Assembly: GCF_000312665.1 (NCBI RefSeq)
Contig: NZ_HF536772.1
Location: 2,973,380-3,037,379 of the forward strand
Length of the DNA: 64,000 bases
Origin: Rhizobium mesoamericanum STM3625
GTDB lineage: Bacteria; Pseudomonadota; Alphaproteobacteria; Rhizobiales; Rhizobiaceae
Direction: 5' to 3'
In this document: piece after piece, positions 18,251 through 27,642 of the stretch
Position numbering within the stretch: position 1 is the stretch's first letter
Layout: every line of letters starts with the position of its first letter
The notes under the pieces: model-generated
Seen by the model: only the letters and a program-made list of their open reading frames with translations
Database searches by the model: none
What the model was told of the DNA's origin: nothing
Program-made: the position numbers and the translations under genes

Positions 18251-19336
18251 CTAAAGACGAAGCTCGGTTTCGGCATCGAAGATCGACGCCAGCGACATGT
18301 CGAATCCGAGCTTCAGGGCTGTTCCGGGGCTGAAGCGGCGGGCGCCATTGATGCGCACGGACATTGTGTGGCCGGCATGCTTCAACCACAGCAGGTTGTC
18401 GGCGCCCATCGGCTCTTCGATATCGACCGTCGCATCGTGGACTTCAGCGCCGAGGTTCTCGTTTACCTTCACATGTTCTGGACGAACACCGAGGACGACC
18501 TTGCGGCCGGCCTGCAGTACTTCCGGTGTATCGTAGTGCGCCAGTGAGAAATTCACGCCGTTCGCCGTAAAGAACGTCTGATCCCCCTGCTTGGCGATCT
18601 CACCGCGTAGGAAATTCATCGACGGCGAGCCGATAAAGCCGGCAACGAAGAGATTGCGGGGCTTGTTGTAAATCGTGGTCGGATCGGCAAGCTGCTGGAT
18701 GATGCCACTCTTCATGATCGCGATACGATCAGCCAAGGTAAGCGCCTCGATCTGGTCATGTGTGACGTAGATCATCGTGTTGTTCAGCGACTGGTGCAGG
18801 CGCTTGATTTCGACGCGCAGCTCCGAGCGCAGCTTGGCGTCGAGGTTCGACAGCGGCTCGTCGAACAGGAACACATCCACATCGCGCACCAGGGCGCGAC
18901 CGATCGCAACGCGCTGGCGCTGACCGCCCGAAAGTTCGGCTGGCTTGCGCTTCAAGAGCGGCTGGATCTGCAGTATTTCGGCGGCGCGCGCGACGCGCTT
19001 GTCGATCTCCTGTTGCGGCACCTTGGCGACCTGAAGGCCGAAGGAGAGGTTTTTCTCGACGCTCATCTGCGGATAAAGCGCATAGGACTGGAACACCATG
19101 CCGATGCCACGATCCTTGGGCTCTTCCCAGGTAACGTTTTTGCCCTTGATGAAAATCTGGCCCTCGGAGGCGTCGAGCAAGCCCGCGATGCAGTTCAATA
19201 GCGTGGACTTGCCGCAGCCGGACGAGCCGAGGAGAACGAGGAATTCCCCGTCGTTGATTTCGAGATTGAGGTCCTTGAGAACGCTGACCGCGCCGAAATT
19301 CAAAGTCAGATCGCGGATGGAAACACTTGAATTCAT
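18251..19336 (-). CDS. Sugar ABC transporter ATP-binding protein (MalK/UgpC type)
   Basis: The 361-residue ATPase powers the sugar importer encoded just upstream. Walker A is GSSGCGKSTLLN, the signature is LSGGQRQRVAIGRAL, Walker B is VDVFLFDEPLSNLD and the H-loop VTHDQIEA. The C-terminal about 120 residues form the TOBE/OB regulatory domain of MalK-like ATPases (GVRPEHVKV; PMGADNLLWLKHAG). It starts 4 bases after the permease stop codon. Confidence 0.95.
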   Translation of the reverse strand: MNSSVSIRDLTLNFGAVSVLKDLNLEINDGEFLVLLGSSGCGKSTLLNCIAGLLDASEGQIFIKGKNVTWEEPKDRGIGMVFQSYALYPQMSVEKNLSFGLQVAKVPQQEIDKRVARAAEILQIQPLLKRKPAELSGGQRQRVAIGRALVRDVDVFLFDEPLSNLDAKLRSELRVEIKRLHQSLNNTMIYVTHDQIEALTLADRIAIMKSGIIQQLADPTTIYNKPRNLFVAGFIGSPSMNFLRGEIAKQGDQTFFTANGVNFSLAHYDTPEVLQAGRKVVLGVRPEHVKVNENLGAEVHDATVDIEEPMGADNLLWLKHAGHTMSVRINGARRFSPGTALKLGFDMSLASIFDAETELRL

Positions 19337-19339
19337 GGA

Positions 19340-20275
19340 TCAGCCTTTCACTGCGCCGGCGGCGATGCCACGGACGAAAAGTCGTCCCGATACGAAGTAG
19401 ACAACGAGCGGCACGAGACCCGTCAGGATCGTTGCGGCCATATTGACGTTGTATTCCTTCACGCCCTGGACAGAATTGACGATATTGTTGAGCTGCACGG
19501 TCATCGGATAGGTGTCGGGTCTGGTGAAGACGACGCCGAACAGGAAGTCGTTCCAGATGCCGGTAACCTGCAGGATCATGGCAACAACGAAGATCGGCAG
19601 CGACATCGGCACCATGATCTTCAGGAAAATCTGCCAGAAGCCCGCGCCGTCGATACGCGCTGCCTTGAAAAGTTCTTGCGGCAGCGATGCAAAGTAGTTG
19701 CGAAACAGAAGTGTCAGAATCGGCATGCCGAAGATGCTGTGCACGATGATCAGACCGGTCAGTGTGCCGTAGATACCGATTTCACGCAGCACGATGACGA
19801 TCGGGTAGATCATCACCTGGTAGGGAATGAAGGCGCCGACGACGAGGATCGCAAAGAACATCTCGGATCCCTTGAAGCGCCAGTTGGCGAGCGCATAGCC
19901 GTTCACCGAGGCAATGGCGATCGAAAGGACTACCGAGGGAACGGTGATGCGCACCGAATTCCAAAAACCCCGCGAGAGACCGTCGCAGTTAAGACCGGTG
20001 CAAGCTGTCGCCCAGGCCTTCACCCAGGGTTCGAATGTGATTTCAAGCGGCGGCGAGAAAATGTTGCCCAGTCGGATTTCCGGCATGCCCTTCAGCGACG
20101 TGACGATCATCACATAGAGCGGAAGCAAGTAGTATGCAGCGGCAACGAAAAGCGTGCCATAGAGCATGATGTTGCGCGGAGAAATCACCCGTTTGGGCTT
20201 CGGGCCGCTTGGGCCAGAGAGGGATTTATCGCGCAAGCTGTCATCGGCGGTCTTGAGAGCAATAGCATCAGGCAC
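19340..20275 (-). CDS. Sugar ABC transporter permease (MalG type)
   Basis: This 311-residue inner-membrane protein has six predicted helices and the cytoplasmic EAA loop LFKAARIDGAGFWQIFLKIMVPM, which contacts the ATPase. It carries a charged N-terminal extension of about 30 residues. It overlaps the end of the MalF-type permease gene by 8 bases. In Sinorhizobium meliloti an importer with the same gene neighbourhood is assigned to cellobiose uptake (ceb genes); that equivalence is my inference from gene order. Confidence 0.93.
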   Translation of the reverse strand: MPDAIALKTADDSLRDKSLSGPSGPKPKRVISPRNIMLYGTLFVAAAYYLLPLYVMIVTSLKGMPEIRLGNIFSPPLEITFEPWVKAWATACTGLNCDGLSRGFWNSVRITVPSVVLSIAIASVNGYALANWRFKGSEMFFAILVVGAFIPYQVMIYPIVIVLREIGIYGTLTGLIIVHSIFGMPILTLLFRNYFASLPQELFKAARIDGAGFWQIFLKIMVPMSLPIFVVAMILQVTGIWNDFLFGVVFTRPDTYPMTVQLNNIVNSVQGVKEYNVNMAATILTGLVPLVVYFVSGRLFVRGIAAGAVKG

Positions 20276-21170
20276 GTTTAGGCCCTCCGAATTCCAGATA
20301 AGCCCATGGGATAATGATGATCGCGACGGTAATCAGCATCATGGTCGAGGCAGCAAAGCCCTGCCCCAGATTCTGAGCCTGGAACATGTAATCGTACACG
20401 TACTTCGCGGGCACTTCCGACGCGATTCCCGGACCGCCGCTTGTCTGCGCGACGACAAGGTCGTAGACCTTGACGATGCCACTGGCGATGATCACAAGCG
20501 TCGTGATGAACACAGGCCGCATCATCGGAATGACGATGAAGAGATAGGTCTTCCACATCGGGATGCCATCGACACGCGAGGCCTTCCAGATGTCTTCATC
20601 GATACCGCGCAGGCCGGCGAGCATCAGGCACATGACAAGGCCGGTACCCTGCCAAAGCGCTGCAATCAGAATGCCGTAGATGACGATTTCCGGCGTATAG
20701 AGCGGGTCGAAGGTGAAGGTTGTCCAGCCGAGCGAACGAATAACGGATTGCACGCCGAACTCGGGGTTGAGTATCCACTGCCAGACCAGGCCCGTCACGA
20801 TAAACGATAAAGCGAACGGGTAAAGGAAGATCGTGCGGAACGTGTTTTCGAAGCGGATCTTCTGGTCCATCAGCGCCGCGAGCACAAAGCCGATCACAAG
20901 GCTGAAGATAAGCGAGAGAACGCCATAGACGGCAAGGTTCTCGATCGAGATGATCCAGCGTGGCGCAGCCCAAAGCCGCCTGTACTGATCGATACCGACA
21001 AAGCTCAACCGTGGAAGGAGCTTGGAATTGGTGAATGAGTAGACGACCGTCCACACCGTGCCGCCGAGAAAGATAACAAGGGCGGTAAGGATCATGGGAA
21101 TGGATGCAATCTTCGAATTCAGATTGCGCAGTAACTGATTTGGCCGGCCTGCTTTCGCTTGACCTGTCAT
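20268..21170 (-). CDS. Sugar ABC transporter permease (MalF type)
   Basis: This 300-residue inner-membrane protein has six predicted helices and the EAA loop DIWKASRVDGIPMWKTYLFIVIPMM. It pairs with the MalG-type permease encoded by the overlapping downstream gene. The gene is separated from the binding-protein gene by about 200 bases holding a strong hairpin, a common arrangement that lets the binding protein be made in excess. Confidence 0.93.
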   Translation of the reverse strand: MTGQAKAGRPNQLLRNLNSKIASIPMILTALVIFLGGTVWTVVYSFTNSKLLPRLSFVGIDQYRRLWAAPRWIISIENLAVYGVLSLIFSLVIGFVLAALMDQKIRFENTFRTIFLYPFALSFIVTGLVWQWILNPEFGVQSVIRSLGWTTFTFDPLYTPEIVIYGILIAALWQGTGLVMCLMLAGLRGIDEDIWKASRVDGIPMWKTYLFIVIPMMRPVFITTLVIIASGIVKVYDLVVAQTSGGPGIASEVPAKYVYDYMFQAQNLGQGFAASTMMLITVAIIIIPWAYLEFGGPKRA

Positions 21171-21312
21171 TGTAATTCCTCCTGAATCGCAAGTCCTGCG
21201 TGATCCAGAGCGGCGAACCGTGTCCCGGTCGCCACCTCACTCCCTTATCGAGACCAGCGAATGAGCATCAGCGTCAGTCTCGAGCGCTGCCGCTACCCGG
21301 AGTTCCGGGCAA

Positions 21313-21343
21313 ATCCGGCTCCGCCAAACGAACGGAGCCGGAT
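21313..21343 (-). terminator. Strong intercistronic hairpin after the binding-protein gene
   Basis: On the minus strand, an 11-bp perfect stem ATCCGGCTCCG/CGGAGCCGGAT with a nine-base loop lies 26 bases after the stop codon. Only a short T-run follows, so it probably stabilises the upstream mRNA or partly attenuates transcription. Confidence 0.7.
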
Positions 21344-21369
21344 CGCAACAGCAATCGGAATGCGACGTA

Positions 21370-22605
21370 TCAGTCGGCAGAAGCGATGATTTCAGCGAAG
21401 CGCTTCTGAGCGGCTTCCGGCGTCATCGATGGATTTGCGAAGAACTCGGAGAAGAGGTCTTCCTTCTGCTTCTGGCTATCCGCCGACAGAAGCTGGTCCG
21501 TGCCTTCGATCACATTGCCCTTGGCTAGGATATCGAGACCCTTCTTCATGCAGTCGTTGGCGGCTCCGAGGTCTACGTCGCCACGAACCGGCAGCGAACC
21601 CTTCTTCAGGTTGAAGGCGACCTGCGTCTTGGGATCGAGCAGCGTCTTGGCGAGAACATCCTGCGCCTTCGACTTGGCTTCATCCTTGAGCAGCGGGAAG
21701 TAGAACGCGTCACCGCCGGTGGAGATGATCTCGTTCACCCCGAGGCCCGGAAGGCAGGTGTAGTCGGTGCCGGCCTTCTGACCAGCCAGCTGGAACTCGC
21801 CCTGCGCCCAGTCACCCATGATCTGGCCGCCGGCCTTCCCTGTAATGACGAGGTTGGTTGCCTGGTTCCAGTCCTGAACGTTGCTGCCCTTTGACATCTT
21901 GCGAGCGTCGTCGGCTGCCTTGAAGACCTTCGCAATTTCAGGACCGGCAGCAGCTTTGGCATCCTTGTCCTTGAACACCTTGTAGAACGTATCCTTGCCA
22001 GCGATCGCGACCATCAGAACGTCGAATGCGCCTGCAGCCTGCCAGGGCTGACCACCAACGGCGAGCGGGACGATACCGGCCTTTTCAAGCGCCGGGGCAG
22101 CAGCGACGAATTCGTCCCAGTTCTTCGGCACGTTCACGCCGGCCTTTTTGAAAGCGGCATTCGAGAGCCACAGCCATTGCCACGAATGGATATTGACTGG
22201 AGCACAATAGATCTTGCCGTTGATCGTGCAGGAATCAAGCAAGCTCGACGGACGGACGATGTCCTTCCAGTGCTCGGCGGTGGCAACGTCGGTCAGATCG
22301 CGCATCAGCCCGGCCTGTACGAGTTCCTCGGCCTGACGGCCATGGTTGAACTGCGTCGCACCCATCGGATCGCCGCCGGTGATGCGGCTAATCATGATCG
22401 GACGCGCGGTACCACCGGAGCCGGCAATTGCACCGTCAACCCATTTGTTGCCGGTCGCATTAAACGCCTTTGCGAGTTCCGCTACGGCAGCAGCTTCGCC
22501 GCCGGATGTCCACCAATGGGTGACTTCAAGATCGGTCGCGTTTGCCGCACCGAACGGCAACACGACGGAAGCGGCAAGTGCAGCCGCGATCAAACGAAAA
22601 TTCAT
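21370..22605 (-). CDS. Sugar ABC transporter substrate-binding protein
   Basis: This 411-residue periplasmic receptor begins with a signal peptide (MNFRLIAAALAASVVLPFGAA, cleavage after ANA). The mature start TDLEVTHWWTSGGEAAAVAEL is typical of glucose/oligosaccharide binding proteins of the extracellular family 1. It is the first gene of the importer operon and is preceded by a candidate operator at 22624. The ligand is probably cellobiose or a related beta-glycoside, given the GH2 and GH43 neighbours. Confidence 0.93.
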   Translation of the reverse strand: MNFRLIAAALAASVVLPFGAANATDLEVTHWWTSGGEAAAVAELAKAFNATGNKWVDGAIAGSGGTARPIMISRITGGDPMGATQFNHGRQAEELVQAGLMRDLTDVATAEHWKDIVRPSSLLDSCTINGKIYCAPVNIHSWQWLWLSNAAFKKAGVNVPKNWDEFVAAAPALEKAGIVPLAVGGQPWQAAGAFDVLMVAIAGKDTFYKVFKDKDAKAAAGPEIAKVFKAADDARKMSKGSNVQDWNQATNLVITGKAGGQIMGDWAQGEFQLAGQKAGTDYTCLPGLGVNEIISTGGDAFYFPLLKDEAKSKAQDVLAKTLLDPKTQVAFNLKKGSLPVRGDVDLGAANDCMKKGLDILAKGNVIEGTDQLLSADSQKQKEDLFSEFFANPSMTPEAAQKRFAEIIASAD

Positions 22606-22623
22606 GAGTTCTCCTCCCTCACT

Positions 22624-22633
22624 GAAACGTTAC
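22624..22633. promoter_or_regulatory. Candidate LacI-family operator near the importer start
   Basis: GAAACGTTAC is a near-palindrome (one mismatched pair) centred on CG, as expected of LacI-family operators. It lies about 19 bases upstream of the binding-protein start codon, where a bound repressor would block transcription. It shares CGTTAC with the site at 22943. Confidence 0.4.
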
Positions 22634-22942
22634 CGGAAAAACTTAGTTCAATCGATATTTCGGCGCAACAGCCCGCCTCCAAAAATTTATTTTCGGAGAT
22701 GATTTGCTACCAATGACTGTGTTTACGCTTGCATTTTCAACATTGCGGTACCATTCATGTTCACGGATTGAGCATCTGCGAACTCCTATTATCCTCTTAT
22801 AATTTCAACATTTTACGCGTGCGTGCGGCTTACGCAGCCAAGATTTCCGTTCGCAATCGCAAAAATTCCGAGAAAAATACCCATATTCAACCGATGAGAG
22901 CACGTGGCGTAAGACTACGATAAAAAGGGCTCGACATTTCTA

Positions 22943-22956
22943 CTGTATCGTTACAG
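22943..22956. promoter_or_regulatory. Candidate LacI-family operator near the regulator gene
   Basis: CTGTA-TCGT-TACAG is an inverted repeat with perfect 5-bp arms and a central CG, about 100 bases upstream of the LacI-type gene. The position would suit autoregulation or control of the divergent operon. Confidence 0.45.
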
Positions 22957-23058
22957 ATTTTGCGTCTTCCGAGGAGGAGAAGCTAGCGTTCTTGATGCTT
23001 ACAGCGCTTTGAAAAGACACTATAAGCGAGACCAAATCGCGCAGGACGGCCTAGAGGG

Positions 23059-24093
23059 ATGGAAAACAAAGCGAATTTTGCAGGAGCCGCCGCCGAGACA
23101 ACGCGCGAGCGGCCAACACTGAAAACGATTGCCTTCATGACCGGGCTCGGAGTGACGACAGTGTCGCGCGCCCTCAAGGATGCCCCTGACATTGGCGCAG
23201 AAACCAAGGAACGGGTTCGAATGGTCGCCCGTCAGCTTGGCTACCAGCCGAACCGGGCCGGTGTGCGCCTGCGAACCGGCAAGACGAATGTCATTGCGTT
23301 GGTCCTCAGCATTGATGAAGAGATCATGGGCTTCAGCAGCCAGCTGGTGTTCGGAATCTCGGAAGTCTTGACGGGCACGCCCTATCACATCGTCGTCACA
23401 CCGCATTCCCACAGCAAGGATCCGATGCTGCCGGTGCGTTACATTCTCGAGACCGGATCGGCCGACGGCGTCATCATCTCGCGCATCGAGCCTGACGACC
23501 CACGTGTTCGCCTGCTCACAGAGCACAACATGCCCTTTGCCACGCACGGGCGCACCGACGCCGGTCTCACGCATCCGTTTCACGACTTTGATAATGAGGC
23601 TTTCGCCCATCAGGCCGTCGAGAAGCTGGTCGCCAGGGGCCGCAAGCGCATTGCCTTGCTTCAGCCTCCAAGCAAGTTGACCTACTACACGCACACGCGC
23701 ATCGGCTTTCAGACGGGACTGCATGACTACGGAGCCGAGGAGGTGCCACTGCGCGTCACGATCGACAATCCGCTTGAGGAAATCCGCAACGCCGTTGAAG
23801 TGCTGATGCGCGCGTCGAACGCGCCTGACGGAATCGTTTGCTCGGCCGGAAGCGCCGCCATCGCCGTCAACGCTGGTATAGAGGCCGCCGGCAAGCGGCT
23901 TGGCCAAGATGTCGACATGGTCTCCAAGGAGTCGGCGCCGATCCTCAATTGGATCCGCCCCGAGATCATCACTGCCTACGAAGATGTCCGCCATGCCGGG
24001 CGGGAAATGGCGAAGGCCGTCATCGCTCGCATCGACGGCATCGAACCGGAACTGTTGCAAAGCATCAGCCAACCTGTTTGGAAGACCAAATAG
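23059..24093 (+). CDS. LacI family transcriptional regulator of the glycoside operon
   Basis: This 344-residue repressor has an N-terminal helix-turn-helix and hinge ([21 protein letters not shown], ending [14 protein letters not shown]) and a periplasmic-binding-protein-like sensor domain (about residues 75-335). It is divergent from the importer operon, which it most likely controls. In S. meliloti the equivalent position is held by a cellobiose regulator; the inducer here is inferred only. The codon after the HTH start is preceded by a weak GAGGG. Confidence 0.92.
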   Translation: MENKANFAGAAAETTRERPTLKTIAFMTGLGVTTVSRALKDAPDIGAETKERVRMVARQLGYQPNRAGVRLRTGKTNVIALVLSIDEEIMGFSSQLVFGISEVLTGTPYHIVVTPHSHSKDPMLPVRYILETGSADGVIISRIEPDDPRVRLLTEHNMPFATHGRTDAGLTHPFHDFDNEAFAHQAVEKLVARGRKRIALLQPPSKLTYYTHTRIGFQTGLHDYGAEEVPLRVTIDNPLEEIRNAVEVLMRASNAPDGIVCSAGSAAIAVNAGIEAAGKRLGQDVDMVSKESAPILNWIRPEIITAYEDVRHAGREMAKAVIARIDGIEPELLQSISQPVWKTK

Positions 24094-24162
24094 ACCAGAG
24101 CCAAGTTAACTCTTGTCTGATGGCGGACGAGGGACGGAAATCATGGCGGAGACGCACTGGAT

Positions 24163-24720
24163 ATGACGACCGCACTGCTGATCATCGACGTTCAAAATGC
24201 CATTCTTGCGGGCAAAGGCACGCCTGAGCGCCAACCCATCATCGATGCCGCACTGAATGAAACCGTTTCGAGACTGCAAGTTCTTCGTGTCGAGGCCCGT
24301 CGCGCCGGCGCGCCCGTGATCCTCGTCCAGCACGACGGATATCCCGGCCATCGGCTAGCAGTCGGCACCGATGGCTGGGTAATTCGCTCGGAATTGTCGC
24401 CGGCCGAAGGCGACACCGTCGTTCACAAGAAGAGCTCGGACTCGTTTTTTGAGACAGACCTTGCCGATAGGCTGGCCGAGCGAAACGTCACGCATCTGAT
24501 CGTCGGCGGCTGCATGACCCAGTTTTGCGTCGACACCACAGTCAGACGCGCGGTATCGCTCGGCTATGATGTGACGCTGGTTGCAGATGGCCACACGACA
24601 GCCGATTCGCGAACGCTGAACTTCGCGGACATCGTCGCTCACCACAACGAAACGCTCGATGATTTCGATGCTGGAAGCGCCCGCATCTTGGTTCGCCCGC
24701 TTGAGGACATTCGCTTCTGA
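24163..24720 (+). CDS. Isochorismatase-like cysteine hydrolase
   Basis: The 185-residue protein has the cysteine-hydrolase fold. The catalytic triad is visible: Asp in LLIIDVQNAIL, Lys in TVVHKKSSDSFF and Cys in VGGCMTQFCVDTTVRRA. Family members cleave isochorismate, nicotinamide, N-carbamoyl compounds or similar amides; the substrate here is not determined. It lies 69 bases after the LacI-type gene and may be co-transcribed with it. A hairpin follows the stop codon. Confidence 0.9.
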   Translation: MTTALLIIDVQNAILAGKGTPERQPIIDAALNETVSRLQVLRVEARRAGAPVILVQHDGYPGHRLAVGTDGWVIRSELSPAEGDTVVHKKSSDSFFETDLADRLAERNVTHLIVGGCMTQFCVDTTVRRAVSLGYDVTLVADGHTTADSRTLNFADIVAHHNETLDDFDAGSARILVRPLEDIRF

Positions 24721-24756
24721 ACGGGCTATTCCGCTTTATATATTGTAAGAAGCGTT

Positions 24757-24787
24757 GCCAGCCGGGCTGCCTCGGCTGGCTTCCTTG
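24757..24787 (+). terminator. Terminator after the isochorismatase-like gene
   Basis: An 8-bp stem GCCAGCCG/CGGCTGGC (24757-24780) is followed by TTCCTT. It sits in the short gap between the converging isochorismatase and gnd genes. Confidence 0.6.
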
Positions 24788-24794
24788 CGCAACT

Positions 24795-26225
24795 TTAAAA
24801 CGTTGCAGCACCACTGCCCCACGGGCCGTGGTGGAAGTCCTTGCCGTCGAGGCGATCGAAGCCGTGCGCGCCGAAGAAGTCGCGCTGCGCCTGGATGAGG
24901 TTGGCGGTGCCGCGGCCCTGGCGATAGGCATCGAAATAGGTCAGCGCCGAGGTGAGCGCCGGAACCGGCAGACCGGCCTGCAGCGCGGCGGCAACGACGC
25001 GGCGAAGTGACGGGATCGATTCCTTGACCATCTCGGAGAAGGCAGGCGTCACAATCAGATTGGCCGCATCCGGGGCCTTGGTGAAGGCCGAAGTGATCTC
25101 GTCGAGGAACTGCGAACGGATGATGCAGCCGGCACGCCAGATCTTGGCGATCGTTGGCATCGGCAGCGACCAGTTGAACTCACGCGATGCTTCTGCCATC
25201 ACCGCGAAGCCCTGCGCATAGGCGCCGATCTTGGCCGCAAACAGTGCCAGTTCCAGATCCTTGTTGAGTTCCGGGCCGTAGGCCATCGGGAACTTGTATT
25301 CCGGCTTGCCGAAGATCTTTTCGGCGGCTTCGCGTTCGGTCTTCATCGAGGACAGGCTGCGGGCGGCAACGGCAGCTTCGATCGCGGTTGCCGGAATGCC
25401 CATGTTTTGAGCTTCGATCGCCGACCACTTGCCAGTGCCCTTCTGGCCGGCTTTGTCGAGGATCATGTCGACCATCGAGCCGCCGGCGACCGGATCGGTC
25501 GCGGCCAGCACCTTTTCGGAGATTTCGATCAAATAGGAATTCAGGCGGCCCTTGTTCCATTCGCCGAAGATGCCGCTGATGTCCTTGGCGCTCTTGCCAA
25601 GGCCGTCGCGCAGGATGCCGTAGATCTCGGCGATCATCTGCATGTCGGCATATTCGATGCCGTTGTGGATCGTCTTGACGAAGTGACCGGCACCGTCATT
25701 GCCGAGCCAGGCAACGCAAGGATCGCCCTTGTACTTGGCGGCGATCGACGTCAGCACCTTCTCGACGCGCTTCCAGGAGTCCTCGGTGCCGCCGACCATG
25801 ATCGAAGGCCCATGGCGTGCCCCTTCCTCGCCACCCGAGACGCCCATACCGATGAAGGTCAGGTCGGTGTTCTTCAGGCGGTCGAAACGAGCAATCGTAT
25901 CGCGGAAGTTGGCATTACCGGCATCGATCATGATGTCGCCCTTGGAGAGGTAGGGCCGCAGCGCTTCCATCTGCTGATCGACGGCCTCGCCGGCTTTGAT
26001 CATGATGATGATCGGACGCGGCGGGCGGATGGCGTCGACGAATTCCTCGATCGTCCTGCAAGGGATGATCTGTTTCTTGAGATCGCCCGCGCTTTCGTAG
26101 AATTCATCCGTTTTCTCAGGCGTCCGGTTGAAGACGGCAATCTTGTTGCCTTTTTCCGCAATGTTGAGCGCCAGATTGGAACCCATGACGGCAAGGCCAA
26201 TCAGCCCGATTTCTGCCTTTTCCAC
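24795..26225 (-). CDS. gnd: 6-phosphogluconate dehydrogenase (NADP+-dependent, decarboxylating)
   Basis: This pentose phosphate pathway enzyme converts 6-phosphogluconate to ribulose 5-phosphate and CO2. The 476-residue length is that of the long, NADP-type family. The nucleotide motif is GLIGLAVMGSNLALNIAEKG, the catalytic Lys is in HFVKTIHNGIEYADMQ, and GGSMVDMILDKAGQKGTGKW and the C-terminal GAHGFDRLDGKDFHHGPWG are characteristic. A GTG start at 26225 was chosen because GGAGG lies seven bases upstream and the protein then begins at the family N-terminus; an in-frame ATG further upstream lacks this. Confidence 0.96.
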   Translation of the reverse strand: MEKAEIGLIGLAVMGSNLALNIAEKGNKIAVFNRTPEKTDEFYESAGDLKKQIIPCRTIEEFVDAIRPPRPIIIMIKAGEAVDQQMEALRPYLSKGDIMIDAGNANFRDTIARFDRLKNTDLTFIGMGVSGGEEGARHGPSIMVGGTEDSWKRVEKVLTSIAAKYKGDPCVAWLGNDGAGHFVKTIHNGIEYADMQMIAEIYGILRDGLGKSAKDISGIFGEWNKGRLNSYLIEISEKVLAATDPVAGGSMVDMILDKAGQKGTGKWSAIEAQNMGIPATAIEAAVAARSLSSMKTEREAAEKIFGKPEYKFPMAYGPELNKDLELALFAAKIGAYAQGFAVMAEASREFNWSLPMPTIAKIWRAGCIIRSQFLDEITSAFTKAPDAANLIVTPAFSEMVKESIPSLRRVVAAALQAGLPVPALTSALTYFDAYRQGRGTANLIQAQRDFFGAHGFDRLDGKDFHHGPWGSGAATF

Positions 26226-26371
26226 GATACACCTCCGATGAGTCATTTTGGACCGGTGTTGTGGCACTCTCTGGCTCAAACGGCAAGTTCGATTCGGCTT
26301 CGAATCGGCCTCGTATTGCCGGCGTTATAAACGAAGCCATATTCTCTCATAGGCATTGGAGAAGAGGATTG

Positions 26372-27160
26372 ATGGGCCGCGCAGCACGACAGCAGGAGGC
26401 ATTTCTGGCCGCACGTGCGGGCCTTTACAGGGAGCACGCGCCTTCGCCTGTACTTGAGGCACATTTTTGCTGCTTGTGGTCACATGATATCCACGACGGA
26501 GCCAATCACAGGATCGCGATTGTACCCGACGGCTATTGCGACATCGTCTGGGTGGGTGGCAGGCTTCTGGTCGCCGGGCCAGACCGCAGCAGCGCGTTTC
26601 CATCCCTTTCCGGCGGCGAGAAGATAGTGGGCGCGCGCTTCGCCCCGGGTGCTGCGGCCGAGTGGCTCAGAGTGCAGCTGCGTGACATCGTCGGCCAATC
26701 AATTCCTCTGGACGATTTCTGGGGAGGGTCGGCGCTTCAATTGAATGAACTGCTCGGCGGCTGCGCCAATTCGGACGAACGGCTGTCGCTGTTAACAACC
26801 GCACTTGAGAAGGAGGCCGCCAAACGCGCAGCACCGGCAAGGGACATGGCTTCGGTATTTTCACGGGCAAGCGACATTTCGTCGTCGGGGAACGCCGCCG
26901 ATTTGATGCTCGACGACCTCTCCATCGGCGCGCGCCAGCTACGCCGCCGTTGCCACACCCACTTCGGTTACGGGCCGAAGACGCTCGCCCGAATTCGTCG
27001 ATTTCAGCGCATGCTCGGCCTTTGCCGCAGCAGGAAGCTCCTCCCACTCGCAGAGCTGGCAGTGGCGGCCGGCTACTGCGATCAGGCGCACATGACCCGC
27101 GATGCGCGCGAAATTTCCACATTAACGCCCGTGCAGCTTCAGCAACAGATAGCCGGCTGA
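26372..27160 (+). CDS. AraC family transcriptional regulator
   Basis: The 262-residue protein has an N-terminal sensing domain (IAIVPDGYCDIVWVGGRLLVAGP, the DUF6597 type) and a C-terminal AraC-like pair of helix-turn-helix motifs (SIGARQLRRRCHTHFGYGPKTLARIRRFQRML; ELAVAAGYCDQAHMTRDAR). The start follows GAGAAGAGG. The same strand continues with a SRPBCC protein and a VOC protein, which may be its targets. The effector is unknown. Confidence 0.88.
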   Translation: MGRAARQQEAFLAARAGLYREHAPSPVLEAHFCCLWSHDIHDGANHRIAIVPDGYCDIVWVGGRLLVAGPDRSSAFPSLSGGEKIVGARFAPGAAAEWLRVQLRDIVGQSIPLDDFWGGSALQLNELLGGCANSDERLSLLTTALEKEAAKRAAPARDMASVFSRASDISSSGNAADLMLDDLSIGARQLRRRCHTHFGYGPKTLARIRRFQRMLGLCRSRKLLPLAELAVAAGYCDQAHMTRDAREISTLTPVQLQQQIAG

Positions 27161-27231
27161 ACGTCCGTTTTTTTCAATACGACGCCCACTGTTCTGCTAT
27201 TTCCTCTTTCCGAGCAACACAGGAAATCGCC

Positions 27232-27630
27232 ATGTCTACGATGCCCGCCAGGATCATCCACCGCTCCATCGACCGCAATTGGCGCGACGTCTATGCTTTT
27301 GCCGCCGCGCCAGAAAACATGCCGCTCTGGGCATCCGGACTCGCCTCGGGGCTGGAACGGAGTGGCGATGACTGGATTGCCACCGGCCCGCTTGGCACGG
27401 TGAAGGTCAGTTTCGTCCCCCATAACGAATTCGGCGTCATCGATCATACGGTAACGATTGAAAGCGGACTGCGGGTCTACAACGCGCTCCGCATCGTGCC
27501 GAACAGCGATGGCTGCGAGATCATGTTCACGCTATTGCGCATCCCCGGCATGACGGATGAGCAATTCGAGGCCGATGCCGCCCACATCGCAAAAGATCTG
27601 GCGGCATTGAAAGCATTGATGGAAGCGTAG
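27232..27630 (+). CDS. SRPBCC (START-like) family protein
   Basis: The 132-residue protein begins MSTMPARIIHRSIDRNWRDVYAFAAAPENMPLWASG, the usual first strand and helix of the SRPBCC fold that binds hydrophobic ligands. No catalytic motif is evident. ACAGGAAA precedes the start. It is 12 bases upstream of a VOC protein gene, so the two are probably co-translated, downstream of the AraC gene. Confidence 0.8.
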   Translation: MSTMPARIIHRSIDRNWRDVYAFAAAPENMPLWASGLASGLERSGDDWIATGPLGTVKVSFVPHNEFGVIDHTVTIESGLRVYNALRIVPNSDGCEIMFTLLRIPGMTDEQFEADAAHIAKDLAALKALMEA

Positions 27631-27642
27631 GAGGAGGCAATC

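Larger units (their letters stand above)
22606..23058. promoter_or_regulatory. Divergent A/T-rich regulatory region of the glycoside operon
   Basis: This 453-base gap is visibly more A/T-rich than its surroundings. It must hold the promoters of the importer operon and of the LacI-type regulator. Two sites sharing the half-site CGTTAC are listed separately. A 64-codon open frame (22729-22923) has no ribosome site and is not considered a gene. Confidence 0.65.

Noticed and set aside
22729..22923. 64-codon open frame in the glycoside promoter region
   Set aside because: It lies in A/T-rich regulatory sequence, has no ribosome site and no protein-like pattern.
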